Assembly (NCBI RefSeq): GCF_002009175.1
Contig: NZ_CP018047.1
Coordinates: 2,356,001-2,420,000, forward strand
From: Streptomyces niveus
GTDB taxonomy: Bacteria > Actinomycetota > Actinomycetes > Streptomycetales > Streptomycetaceae
Length of the DNA: 64,000 bases
Direction: 5' to 3'
Shown: positions 32,378 through 42,821 of the stretch, piece after piece
How positions within the stretch are numbered: the first letter of the stretch is position 1
Layout: each line of letters opens with the position of its first letter
Made by a program: the position numbers and the translations under genes
The notes under the pieces: generated by a model
The model's input: the letters and a program-made list of their open reading frames with translations, nothing else
The model's database searches: none
Told to the model about the DNA's origin: nothing

Positions 32378-33160
32378 ATGCCAATCATCAGTACGGCCGG
32401 GCTCGCCCGGTCCTTCGCCAGCAAGCAGGGCACCGTCGAGGCGGTGCGCGGTATCGATCTGACCGTGCGGGCCGGGGAGATCCTCGGCTTCCTCGGCCCC
32501 AACGGCGCGGGCAAGACCACCACCCTGCGGATGCTCACGACGCTGCTGGCGCCCACCGGGGGCGTCGCGACGGTCGCCGGGTTCGACCTGGCCCGCGAGG
32601 CCGCACGGGTGCGCAGCCGGATCGGTTACGTGGCGCAGGGGGGCGGCGTCGACCCGCACGTCTCCGTACGCGAGGAACTGATCACCCAGGCCCGGCTCTA
32701 CCGGCTGACGAAGGCCGAAGCCACCCTCCGCGCCGGGGAGTTGGCGCGCGACCTCGATCTGACCGGCCTGCTCGACCGCAAGTGCGCGGCGCTCTCCGGC
32801 GGGCAGCGCCGGCGCCTGGACATCGCGATGGGGCTGACGCACCGCCCCGAGGTGCTGTTCCTGGACGAGCCGACGACGGGGCTCGATCCGGGCAGCAGGG
32901 CGGGACTGTGGGAGCTGATCCGCCGTATCCGCCAGGAGCACGGCACGACCGTCGTCCTCACCACGCACTACCTCGACGAGGCCGACGAACTCTCCGACCG
33001 GCTCGTCGTCATCGACCACGGCGTGGTGGTGGCCGAGGGCACGCCCGACGCGCTGAAGCGGCGGTACGGCGGCTCCCCCGGGGCCTCGCTCCAGGACACC
33101 TTCCTCGCGATCACCGGGCGCACACCCTCGCCGGACGACGCCGTTCCCGTATCCCTCTAG
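32378..33160 (+). CDS. ABC exporter ATP-binding protein, drug-resistance type
   Basis: A 260-residue nucleotide-binding subunit (MPIISTAGLARSFASKQGTVEAV). Walker A is GPNGAGKTT, signature ALSGGQRRRLDIAMGL, Walker B VLFLDEPTTGLDP, H-loop LTTHYLDEADEL. The NGAGKTTTLRML and DEPTTGLDPGSR forms resemble DrrA-type exporters (daunorubicin resistance family). No Shine-Dalgarno sequence precedes the ATG. The permease follows after 12 nt. Regulation by the divergent TetR is likely. Confidence 0.92.
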   Translation: MPIISTAGLARSFASKQGTVEAVRGIDLTVRAGEILGFLGPNGAGKTTTLRMLTTLLAPTGGVATVAGFDLAREAARVRSRIGYVAQGGGVDPHVSVREELITQARLYRLTKAEATLRAGELARDLDLTGLLDRKCAALSGGQRRRLDIAMGLTHRPEVLFLDEPTTGLDPGSRAGLWELIRRIRQEHGTTVVLTTHYLDEADELSDRLVVIDHGVVVAEGTPDALKRRYGGSPGASLQDTFLAITGRTPSPDDAVPVSL

Positions 33161-33172
33161 GAGGCTCCCGCC

Positions 33173-33949
33173 GTGTCGTCGCCGTCCCCGCTCCCCTCTT
33201 CCCTGGTCCCGGACACCGCGCTGGTCTTCGGGCGGTACGCCCGCCAGACCCTGCGCTCCAAGTTCCAGATCCTCTTCGGCATCCTGATGCCGCTGCTGTT
33301 CCTCTTCTTCTTCGGGCCGCTGCTGACCGATCTGCCGCTCGGTACCGAGGCCGACTCCTGGCAGATCCTGGTGCCCGGACTCGTACTCCAACTCGCCCTG
33401 CTCGGCGCCTCGTTCGCGGGGTTCTCGATTCTCGTCGAGAAGCAGACGGGGGTTCTCGAACGGATGCGGGTGACCCCGGTCAGCCGGCTCGCCCTGCTGC
33501 TCGGGAGGGTGCTGCGCGACGCCGCGCTCTTCGTCTTCCAGTCGGTGCTGCTGGTGCTCGCCGCGCTCGCGATGGGGCTGCGGGCGCCGCTGGGCGGGAT
33601 CCTCATCGGGTTCGTGTTCACGGGCGTCCTGGCCGCCGCGCTGGCCTCGCTCTCGTACGCCCTGGCGATGAAGGTCTCGACGCCGCAGGAGTTCGGCCCC
33701 GTCATCAACGCGCTGACGATGCCGGCGATGCTGCTGTCGGGTCTGGTGCTGCCGATGACGCTGGCGCCGGGCTGGCTGGACCTGCTGTCGCACGCCGTGC
33801 CCCTGCGCTTCCTGGTGGACGCGGTACGGGCCGGGTACGTGGGCGACTACGCGAGCGCCGCGATGCTCCAGGGCGCACTCATGGCGGTGGCCCTCGCGCT
33901 CGTGTCGGTCACGATCGGCACCCGGGTCTTCCGCAGCGCCGACGCCTGA
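33173..33949 (+). CDS. ABC exporter permease, DrrB-like
   Basis: A 258-residue ABC-2 type permease from GTG 33173, with GGAGG 8 nt upstream. It has six hydrophobic segments. The conserved stretch EKQTGVLERMRVTPVSRLALLLGRVLRD and the NALTMPAMLLSGLVLPM motif fit ABC-2 permeases of the DrrB type. It works with the ATPase immediately upstream. The substrate is unknown; the TetR link points to a toxic or antibiotic-like compound. Confidence 0.9.
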   Translation: MSSPSPLPSSLVPDTALVFGRYARQTLRSKFQILFGILMPLLFLFFFGPLLTDLPLGTEADSWQILVPGLVLQLALLGASFAGFSILVEKQTGVLERMRVTPVSRLALLLGRVLRDAALFVFQSVLLVLAALAMGLRAPLGGILIGFVFTGVLAAALASLSYALAMKVSTPQEFGPVINALTMPAMLLSGLVLPMTLAPGWLDLLSHAVPLRFLVDAVRAGYVGDYASAAMLQGALMAVALALVSVTIGTRVFRSADA

Positions 33950-33959
33950 CCGCGCCGTC

Positions 33960-33965
33960 TAGGCT
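33960..33965 (+). promoter_or_regulatory. -10 box of the leaderless adenosyltransferase gene
   Basis: TAGGCT is followed by exactly 6 nt and ATG 33972, again predicting transcription from the A of the start codon. No ribosome binding site is present. Confidence 0.5.
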
Positions 33966-33971
33966 GGCCAC

Positions 33972-34544
33972 ATGGTCAATCTGACGCGTATCTACACCCG
34001 TACCGGCGACCAGGGCACCACGGCGCTCGGCGACATGAGCCGTACGGCCAAGACCGATCTGCGGATCGCCGCCTACGCCGACGCCAACGAGGCGAACGCC
34101 GTCATCGGCGGGGCGATCGCGCTGGGGCAGCTCAGGGACGACGTCGTCAAGGTCCTCGTCCGGGTCCAGAACGACCTGTTCGACGTCGGCGCCGATCTCT
34201 CCACACCGGTGGTCGAGGCGCCCCAGTACCCGCCGCTGCGGGTCGAACAGCCGTACATCGACAAACTGGAGGCGGACTGCGACCTCTTCCTGGAAGAGGT
34301 CGAGAAGCTGCGCAGCTTCATCCTCCCCGGCGGTACGGCCGGGGCGGCGCTGCTGCACCAGGCGTGCACCGTCGTACGGCGCGCGGAGCGCTCGACGTGG
34401 GCGGCGTTCGAGGTGCACGGGGAGACGATGAACCCGCTGACGGCGACGTATCTCAACCGGCTCTCCGACCTCCTGTTCATCCTGGCCAGGGTGGCCAACA
34501 AGGAGGTCGGAGACGTGCTGTGGGTGCCGGGCGGCGAGCGCTGA
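33972..34544 (+). CDS. Cob(I)yrinic acid a,c-diamide adenosyltransferase, PduO type
   Basis: A 190-residue protein. The ATP-binding N-terminal motif is LTRIYTRTGDQGTTALGD, then RIAAYADANEANAVIG, and the conserved FILPGG..AALLHQACTVVRRAER and NRLSDLLFILAR. It transfers the adenosyl group of ATP to cob(I)alamin, making adenosylcobalamin for methylmalonyl-CoA mutase and similar enzymes. This links to MeaB and the epimerase elsewhere in the window. Confidence 0.95.
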   Translation: MVNLTRIYTRTGDQGTTALGDMSRTAKTDLRIAAYADANEANAVIGGAIALGQLRDDVVKVLVRVQNDLFDVGADLSTPVVEAPQYPPLRVEQPYIDKLEADCDLFLEEVEKLRSFILPGGTAGAALLHQACTVVRRAERSTWAAFEVHGETMNPLTATYLNRLSDLLFILARVANKEVGDVLWVPGGER

Positions 34545-34566
34545 GCCCGCCACGAGGGGATAGGGC

Positions 34567-35145
34567 CTACCGGTCGCTGTAGGACCTGGGCCGCTCGGCC
34601 GGCGCGGGGCCGCCCGGGTCCTTCTTCGGGAAGAGCGTGTAGCCGAGCGCGATCACCACGTTGATGCCGATCAGGAACACCATCTTCTGCTGCCACATCC
34701 GGAGCGACCCGATGTCCCCGTCGGAGCCGACGTACCAGATCGCGGACTGGAGCAGACCGGTCGCGATGGCCGACGCCGTCACCCAGCGGGCCGCCGTTCT
34801 CCACTCGTGGACCATGCGGGCCTTGCCGTACTTCGGCGGCCGGACCGGCGGCGGGCCGTCCGCGAAACGGTGGGCGAAGCGCGCGTCGGCCCACTTGATC
34901 AGCTGTGGGCCGAGCGCCACCGAGAAGCCGATGTACACGGCCGCGAGACCGTGTTTCCAGTCCGGCTCGGCGCCGTTCTTGAGGTCGATCGCCGTCACGA
35001 CCAGCAGCACGATCTCCAGCAGCGGTTCGCACAGCAGCACCGCGGTCGACGCGCGCGGCATCTTGGCGAAGTAGCGCAGGGCCAGTCCGATGCCCAGCAA
35101 CACCCAGAATCCGACCTCGCAGATGATGATCAGCGTGACGATCAC
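34567..35145 (-). CDS. Integral membrane protein of unknown function
   Basis: A 192-residue protein from GTG 35145, chosen because AAGGAGA lies 5 nt upstream; the frame is open to 35205. Four hydrophobic segments are visible (VIVTLIIICEVGFWVLLGIG; TAVLLCEPLLEIVLLVVTAI; ASAIATGLLQSAIWYVG; VFLIGINVVIALGYTLF), with a charged cytoplasmic loop (ARFAHRFADGPPPVRPPKYGKARMVHEW). I do not recognise a named family. It is convergent with the adenosyltransferase and divergent from the next two-component system. Confidence 0.75.
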   Translation of the reverse strand: MIVTLIIICEVGFWVLLGIGLALRYFAKMPRASTAVLLCEPLLEIVLLVVTAIDLKNGAEPDWKHGLAAVYIGFSVALGPQLIKWADARFAHRFADGPPPVRPPKYGKARMVHEWRTAARWVTASAIATGLLQSAIWYVGSDGDIGSLRMWQQKMVFLIGINVVIALGYTLFPKKDPGGPAPAERPRSYSDR

Positions 35146-35306
35146 GGCAGTCTCCTTCCGGCTCACCTCCAGTTTTCCGCCGGTCCCGGCCCCGATCGTC
35201 GTCACCAGTGACGAACCGTGACTGCATCCTTCGATGTAGCGCGCCGTCGGCCTGTCTCGGCCGGCGCGTGGAGGTGCCCGCCCGCGGCGCCGTGTTTGAT
35301 GGTGGC

Positions 35307-36539
35307 GTGAGCGTTTTCCCGCGTCCGCACCGAGAGGACGTCCTGATCGCCGCGGCCGGCCTGCTCGGCGGCGTGCTGCTCTGGGCGCTCGGGCTGCACA
35401 CCCAGGGGAGCGACCGGGGGCTGCCCGGCTCCTGGGTGCTGCTGCCGCTCGCCGCGATCTCCCTGATGGAGTTGGTGCGCAGGAGCGCGCCCCGCACGGC
35501 CCTGCTGGTCGCCACCCTCGCGCTCATCGCCGACTTCTTCACCCTGGGCAGCGTGGCGACGATCGCCATGTTCACGGACATCGTCTACGCGGCGGTGCTG
35601 TACGGCAGCCCGTCCGCCGCCCGCCGTATCCCCTGGGGCACGGCGCTGTTCACGGTCACCGTCACCGTCGCGGCCGTGAGCTGGCTCCGCTCCCCCGAGG
35701 GCCTGCTGCTGGGTGTCCTGGCCGCCGCGATCACCATCGCCCCCGCCGCCACCGGCGTACTGGTGCGCGATCACCGCGACGCCGCCGAGGCCGCCCGGCT
35801 GCGGGCCGAACAGACCGCGCTGCTCGCCGAGATGGACCGGACGCAGGCCGTCATGGCCGAGCGCGCGCGGATGGCCCGTGAGCTGCACGACATGGTCGCC
35901 AACCATCTGTCGGCCATCGCGATCCACTCCACCGCCGCGCTCTCCCTCGACGACGCGTCGACCTCCAAGGACGCGCTGGCGGTGATCCGTGAGAACAGCG
36001 TCGCCGGACTGGCGGAGATGCGGCGGCTGATCGGACTCCTGCGGGACACGGGCGACGAGCGGGCGCCTGCGTCCGCGCCGACGCTGGGGGCGCTCGACTC
36101 GCTGGTGGAGCAGGCGCGTACCAACGGCGCCTCCAGTGGGCTCACCTTCACGCTGGAGGACCGGCGCGGCGAGGGGCCGGCGCTGCCCGCGCCGGTCGAG
36201 ATGGCCGCGTACCGCATCGTCCAGGAGTCGCTGACCAACGCGCTCAAGCACGCGCCGCGCGGCCCCGTGACGGTGTTCCTGGAGCGCACACGGCGTGCGC
36301 TGCGTGTCGACGTCGTCAGTCCGTACGGCGACCGGCCCGGTCCGCGCGCACCGGGCTCCGGCGCCGGCCTGGTCGGGATGCGGGAGCGAGTCGCCCTGCT
36401 GGACGGCGAGTTCGAGGCGGGACCGGTCGCGGCGGACGGCGCGGGCAGTACAAACGGCATCACGGCCGAGGCGAACGGCACGAAGATCTGGCGGGTACGG
36501 GCTGAGCTGCCCGTCGACGAGGGGGGCGGCACGGCATGA
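35307..36539 (+). CDS. NarL-type sensor histidine kinase
   Basis: A 410-residue protein from GTG 35307. Four to six N-terminal membrane segments (to about residue 150) are followed by a short coiled coil (RLRAEQTALLAEMDRTQAVMAERARMARELHDMVANHLSAIAIH). The latter contains the HisKA_3 phospho-acceptor His in ELHDMVANHL. The ATPase domain has IVQESLTNALKHA and GAGLVGMRERVALLDG. A -10-like TTTGAT lies 6 nt before the GTG, so it may be leaderless. The stop overlaps the response regulator start by 4 bp. Confidence 0.9.
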   Translation: MSVFPRPHREDVLIAAAGLLGGVLLWALGLHTQGSDRGLPGSWVLLPLAAISLMELVRRSAPRTALLVATLALIADFFTLGSVATIAMFTDIVYAAVLYGSPSAARRIPWGTALFTVTVTVAAVSWLRSPEGLLLGVLAAAITIAPAATGVLVRDHRDAAEAARLRAEQTALLAEMDRTQAVMAERARMARELHDMVANHLSAIAIHSTAALSLDDASTSKDALAVIRENSVAGLAEMRRLIGLLRDTGDERAPASAPTLGALDSLVEQARTNGASSGLTFTLEDRRGEGPALPAPVEMAAYRIVQESLTNALKHAPRGPVTVFLERTRRALRVDVVSPYGDRPGPRAPGSGAGLVGMRERVALLDGEFEAGPVAADGAGSTNGITAEANGTKIWRVRAELPVDEGGGTA

Positions 36540-37186
36540 CCATCCGGGTTCTGGTGGCGGAGGACCAGTCGGCGGTACGCGCGGGGCTGGTCCTGATCCT
36601 GCGCAGCTCACCGGAGATCGAGGTCGTCGGCGAGGCGCGGGACGGCGAGGAGGCCGTGCGGCTGGCCCGTGAACTGCGCCCGGACCTGGTGCTGATGGAT
36701 GTGTCGATGCCCCGGCTGGACGGGGTGTCGGCGACCCGGCAGGTGGTGGCCGAGAAGCTGGCCGACGTCCTCGTACTGACGACGTTCGACCTGGACGAGT
36801 ACGTCTTCGGCGCGCTGCGCGCGGGCGCCGCCGGGTTCCTGCTGAAGAACACCGACGCGCGGGACCTCATCGAGGCGGTACGGACGGTGGCACGCGGCGA
36901 GGGTCTGATCGCGCCCTCCGTGACGCGCCGGCTGATCGCGGAGTTCGCCTCGCCGAAGGCCGTACGGTCGCCGGACGCGCCGGACCTCGCGGTGCTCGAC
37001 CGCCTCACCCGTCGCGAGCGCGAGGTGCTGGCCAGTCTGGGCGACGGGCTGTCGAACGCGGACATCGCGGTGCGGCTGGACATGGCCGAGGCGACGGTCA
37101 AGACCCATGTGAGCAGGCTGCTGGGCAAGCTGGAGCTGCGCAGCCGGGTGCAGGCAGCCGTTCTGGCACAGGAGTTGGGGATCTGA
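36536..37186 (+). CDS. NarL/LuxR family response regulator
   Basis: A 216-residue protein. The receiver domain (IRVLVAEDQSAVRAGLVLIL) has its phospho-acceptor Asp in LVLMDVSMPRLDG and a late Lys in AAGFLLKNTDA. The C-terminal LuxR helix-turn-helix is LTRREREVLASLGDGLSNADIAVRLDMAEATVKTHVSRLLGKLELRSR. It is the partner of the kinase immediately upstream, with coupled translation. Its position just before the chitinase gene does not prove control of it; the chitinase has its own promoter. Confidence 0.94.
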   Translation: MTIRVLVAEDQSAVRAGLVLILRSSPEIEVVGEARDGEEAVRLARELRPDLVLMDVSMPRLDGVSATRQVVAEKLADVLVLTTFDLDEYVFGALRAGAAGFLLKNTDARDLIEAVRTVARGEGLIAPSVTRRLIAEFASPKAVRSPDAPDLAVLDRLTRREREVLASLGDGLSNADIAVRLDMAEATVKTHVSRLLGKLELRSRVQAAVLAQELGI

Positions 37187-37250
37187 GGCGACGGGCGGAC
37201 GACCGTCGCACCGTACGGCGGAACAGCGGGCCGACGACCCACCGCACCTT

Positions 37251-37292
37251 TGGTCTGGACCTATTGACGATTGGTCCAGACCTCCTTACTCT
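37251..37292 (+). promoter_or_regulatory. Chitinase promoter with paired 12-bp repeats
   Basis: TTGACG (37264-37269), a 17-bp spacer and TACTCT (37287-37292) form a good vegetative promoter. TGGTCTGGACCT (37251-37262) and TGGTCCAGACCT (37272-37283), 21 bp apart, flank the -35. The second is the 12-bp direct repeat known from Streptomyces chitinase promoters, linked to glucose repression and chitin induction and related to DasR sites. Confidence 0.85.
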
Positions 37293-37390
37293 CACGCCAC
37301 TGACTAGTGCGCGAGCTGTCGCAAGAGTCGGGTGTCACGGACCATCCCGGACCATCCCCGATCTGTCTTGACTCACTCGAGGAGTACCCC

Positions 37391-39253
37391 TTGAGCACGA
37401 AGACGTCCGTCCGCAGAACCAGATTCAGATCCAGATCCGTCGCGGCGCTGACCGCACTGCTCCTCCCCCTCGCCGCCATGGTCGGCCTGGCGTCCCCCGC
37501 CGCGGCGGCCGCCTCCGCGACCGCCACGTACACCAAGAAGTCCGACTGGGGCACCGGCTTCGAAGGCTCGTGGACGGTGAAGAACACCGGCACCACGACC
37601 CTCAGCTCCTGGACCGTCGAGTGGGACTTCCCCGTCGGCACCGGCGTCGGCTCCGCCTGGGACGCCACGGTCACCAAGAGCGGCACCAACCACTACACCG
37701 CCAAGAACGTCGGCTGGAACGGCACCCTCAACCCGGGCGCCTCCGTCACCTTCGGCTTCAACGGCACCGGACCGGGCGGCGGCTCCGCCACCGGCTGCAA
37801 ACTCAACGGCGCCTCCTGCGACGGCGGCGGCGTCCCCGGCGACACGGCCCCGACCGCCCCCGGCACCCCCACCGCGAGCGAGATCACGAACACGTCGGCC
37901 AAGCTCAGCTGGAGCGCCGCCACCGACGACAAGGGCATCAAGAACTACGACGTCCTGCGGGACGGCGCGAAGATCGCCACGGTCACCGGTACGACGTACA
38001 CGAACACCGGCCTGACCGCGGGCACCAGCTACTCCTACAGCGTCCAGGCCCGTGACACGGCCGACCAGACCGGCCCGGTCAGCGGCTCGGTCGCCGTGAA
38101 GACCACCGGCGGCGGCACGGACCCGGGCACTCCGCCCGGCGACCAGATCAAGCTCGGCTACTTCACCGAGTGGGGCGTCTACGACCGCAACTACCACGTC
38201 AAGAACCTGGTGACGTCCGGCAGCGCGTCCAAGATCACCCACATCAACTACTCGTTCGGCAACGTCCAGGGCGGCAAGTGCACCATCGGTGACGCCTACG
38301 CCGCGACGGACAAGGCGTACACCGCCGACCAGGCCGTCGACGGCGTCGCCGACACCTGGGACCAGCCGCTGCGCGGCAACTTCAACCAGCTGCGCAAGCT
38401 CAAGGCCGCGAACCCCGACATCAAGGTCCTCTGGTCCTTCGGCGGCTGGACCTGGTCCGGCGGCTTCGGTGACGCGGTGAAGAACCCGGCCGCGTTCGCG
38501 CAGTCCTGCTACGACCTGGTCGAGGACCCGCGCTGGGCCGATGTCTTCGACGGCATCGACCTGGACTGGGAGTACCCGAACGCCTGCGGTCTGAGCTGTG
38601 ACACCAGCGGCCCGGCCGCCATGAAGAACATGATGCAGGCCATGCGCGCCAAGTTCGGTGCCAACTACCTGGTCACCGCGGCCGTCACCGCCGACGCGTC
38701 CAGCGGCGGCAAGATCGACGCCACCGACTACGCCGGCGCCTCGCAGTACATGAACTGGCTCAACGTCATGACGTACGACTTCTTCGGCGCCTTCGCCGCG
38801 CAGGGCCCCACGGCCCCGCACTCCCCGCTCACCTCGTACCCGGGCATCCCGCAGGCCGGCTTCAACTCGGCCGACGCGATCGCCAAGTACAAGGCGCAGG
38901 GCGTCCCGGCGAAGAAGCTGCTGCTCGGCATCGGCTTCTACGGGCGCGGCTGGACCGGCGTCACCCAGGCCGCACCGGGCGGTACGGCCACGGGCGCGGC
39001 CCCCGGCACGTACGAGGCGGGCATCGAGGACTACAAGGTCCTGAAGAACACCTGCCCCGTCACCGGCACCGTCGGCGGCACGGCGTACGCGAAGTGCGGC
39101 AGCAACTGGTGGAGCTACGACACCCCGGCGACGATCGCGACGAAGATGGCCTGGGCGAAGACCCAGGGTCTCGGCGGAGCGTTCTTCTGGGACTTCACCG
39201 GTGACACCGCGAACGGCGAACTCGTCACGGCCATCAGCAACGGTCTGAAGTAG
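37391..39253 (+). CDS. Secreted chitinase, CBM2-FnIII-GH18
   Basis: A 620-residue protein from TTG 37391, supported by GAGGAG 7 nt upstream and the signal peptide that begins there (STKTSVRRTRFRSRSVAALTALLLPLAAMVGLASPAAAAA). A family 2 carbohydrate-binding module follows (about 34-135, WTVKNTGTTTLSSWTVEWDFP), then a fibronectin type III domain (about 150-235, TAPTAPGTPTASEI...), then a GH18 barrel. The latter has the catalytic motif FDGIDLDWEYP (DxxDxDxE). It resembles the ChiC-type chitinases of Streptomyces. Expression should be chitin-inducible, given the promoter repeats. Confidence 0.94.
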   Translation: MSTKTSVRRTRFRSRSVAALTALLLPLAAMVGLASPAAAAASATATYTKKSDWGTGFEGSWTVKNTGTTTLSSWTVEWDFPVGTGVGSAWDATVTKSGTNHYTAKNVGWNGTLNPGASVTFGFNGTGPGGGSATGCKLNGASCDGGGVPGDTAPTAPGTPTASEITNTSAKLSWSAATDDKGIKNYDVLRDGAKIATVTGTTYTNTGLTAGTSYSYSVQARDTADQTGPVSGSVAVKTTGGGTDPGTPPGDQIKLGYFTEWGVYDRNYHVKNLVTSGSASKITHINYSFGNVQGGKCTIGDAYAATDKAYTADQAVDGVADTWDQPLRGNFNQLRKLKAANPDIKVLWSFGGWTWSGGFGDAVKNPAAFAQSCYDLVEDPRWADVFDGIDLDWEYPNACGLSCDTSGPAAMKNMMQAMRAKFGANYLVTAAVTADASSGGKIDATDYAGASQYMNWLNVMTYDFFGAFAAQGPTAPHSPLTSYPGIPQAGFNSADAIAKYKAQGVPAKKLLLGIGFYGRGWTGVTQAAPGGTATGAAPGTYEAGIEDYKVLKNTCPVTGTVGGTAYAKCGSNWWSYDTPATIATKMAWAKTQGLGGAFFWDFTGDTANGELVTAISNGLK

Positions 39254-39270
39254 TACGCCGCACCGAAGGC

Positions 39271-39306
39271 GAGGGGGACAGCGCCCGTCCGGGCGCTGTC
39301 CCCCTC
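39271..39306. terminator. Strong terminator between chitinase and the DUF2550 gene
   Basis: GAGGGGGACAGCGCCC and GGGCGCTGTCCCCCTC form a perfect 16-bp stem with a GTCC loop, 18 bp after the chitinase stop and 33 bp from the convergent DUF2550 stop. It probably works in both directions. Confidence 0.9.
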
Positions 39307-39338
39307 GTCGTTCCTTCAGTGCGTCCGGCCCCGAGGAC

Positions 39339-39785
39339 TCACGCCACGTTCACCCGCTGGCCGGGCGGCGCCGCCTCCAGCCAGGCGAGGAAGCCGGTCA
39401 GCGCGTCCTCGCTCATCGCCAGATCCAGGCGTGTGCCCTGGTGGACACAGCCGAGCACGACGGAGTCGGAGAGCAGCGCCAGCTCCTCCTCGCCCTCGGG
39501 GGCGCGCCGGGCGAGCACCTCGATGGCGGAGCGTTCAAGACTGCGGCGGGGCCTCGGGGCGTACGAGAAGACCCGGAACCAGTTGATCCGGTCGCCGCTG
39601 TAGCGGGCGACGCCGTACACCCAGCCCTTGCCGGACGTGTCGGGCTCCTCGGCCACGTTCCAGCGCAGCGAACAGTCGAAGGTCCCGCCGGACCGCTGGA
39701 TCAGCCGTCGGCGCAGCCCGAAGACGAAGAGCCCCACCGCAACCAGCAGGACGACCAGTCCGCAGACAAGCAGAGCGAGGACCAT
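39339..39785 (-). CDS. DUF2550 membrane protein
   Basis: A 148-residue protein with one N-terminal membrane segment (VLALLVCGLVVLLVAVGLFVFGLRRR) and a cytoplasmic domain (TFDCSLRW, GWVYGVARYSGDRINWFRVFSYAPRPRRSL). DUF2550 proteins lie beside atpC in many actinobacteria. Their function is not established. It is downstream of the ATP synthase operon on the same strand with a gap of 141 bp, so it may be cotranscribed. Confidence 0.88.
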   Translation of the reverse strand: MVLALLVCGLVVLLVAVGLFVFGLRRRLIQRSGGTFDCSLRWNVAEEPDTSGKGWVYGVARYSGDRINWFRVFSYAPRPRRSLERSAIEVLARRAPEGEEELALLSDSVVLGCVHQGTRLDLAMSEDALTGFLAWLEAAPPGQRVNVA

Positions 39786-39926
39786 CTGTACCGACCTCCT
39801 CGCCTATCGAGTAACCCGCACGAACGAACGGACGAACAGAAACTGGTGCCGCATCGCCTCAGCCGCGACACGGTCTGGATGACTCCAGAACGGGCCGCGG
39901 CTGAGGGTAATACCAGAAGCGGTGCG

Positions 39927-40301
39927 TCAACGCACCGCCACAGCGCGCAGTCGGACATCGGCGCGGCGCTCGGCGGCGTCGTCCTCACCCGACTTCGCGC
40001 GCTCCAGCGCGCGCTCGGCACGCTGGGCGTCGATCTCGTCCGCCAGCTCGGCGATCTCCGCGAGCAGAGAGAGCTTGTTGTCGGCGAACGACAGGAATCC
40101 GCCGTGCACGGCGGCGACGACCGTGCCGCCGTCGGTCGTACGGATGGTCACGGGGCCCGACTCCAGCACACCGAGCAGCGGCTGGTGACCGGGCATGACG
40201 CCGATGTCGCCGGACGTGGTGCGCGCGACGACCAGGGTGGCGTCGCCGGACCAGACACTGCGGTCCGCGGCGACCAGCTCGACGTGCAGCTCAGCAGCCA
40301 A
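39927..40301 (-). CDS. atpC: ATP synthase epsilon subunit
   Basis: A 124-residue protein from TTG 40301, with GAGGAG 5-6 nt upstream; an in-frame GTG at 40322 is an alternative. The beta-sandwich (AELHVELVAADRSVWSGDATLVVARTTSGDIGVMPGHQPLLGVLESGPVTIRT) and the C-terminal helical hairpin (EIAELADEIDAQRAERALERAKSG) are complete. It regulates ATP hydrolysis in F1. It is last in the operon, separated from atpD by a stable stem-loop. Confidence 0.95.
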   Translation of the reverse strand: MAAELHVELVAADRSVWSGDATLVVARTTSGDIGVMPGHQPLLGVLESGPVTIRTTDGGTVVAAVHGGFLSFADNKLSLLAEIAELADEIDAQRAERALERAKSGEDDAAERRADVRLRAVAVR

Positions 40302-40379
40302 GGGTGCTCCTCGGGTCACCACCCGGCTGTGTCGCCGGGTGTCGGTCTAATTCTATGGGGTCACGATCGGCGGTTCGGA

Positions 40380-40404
40380 GGGGGGCGGTACGAGACCGCC
40401 CCCC
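40380..40404 (-). promoter_or_regulatory. Intercistronic stem-loop between atpD and atpC
   Basis: GGGGGGCGGT and ACCGCCCCCC form a perfect 10-bp stem with a 5-nt loop in the 119-bp gap after atpD. No U-run follows, so it looks more like an mRNA-stabilising or attenuating hairpin than a full terminator. Confidence 0.6.
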
Positions 40405-40420
40405 ACCGTGAGTCGATGAC

Positions 40421-42801
<2,381 letters not shown>

Positions 42802-42821
42802 GAGTCAGGTCCCTTCCGTCG

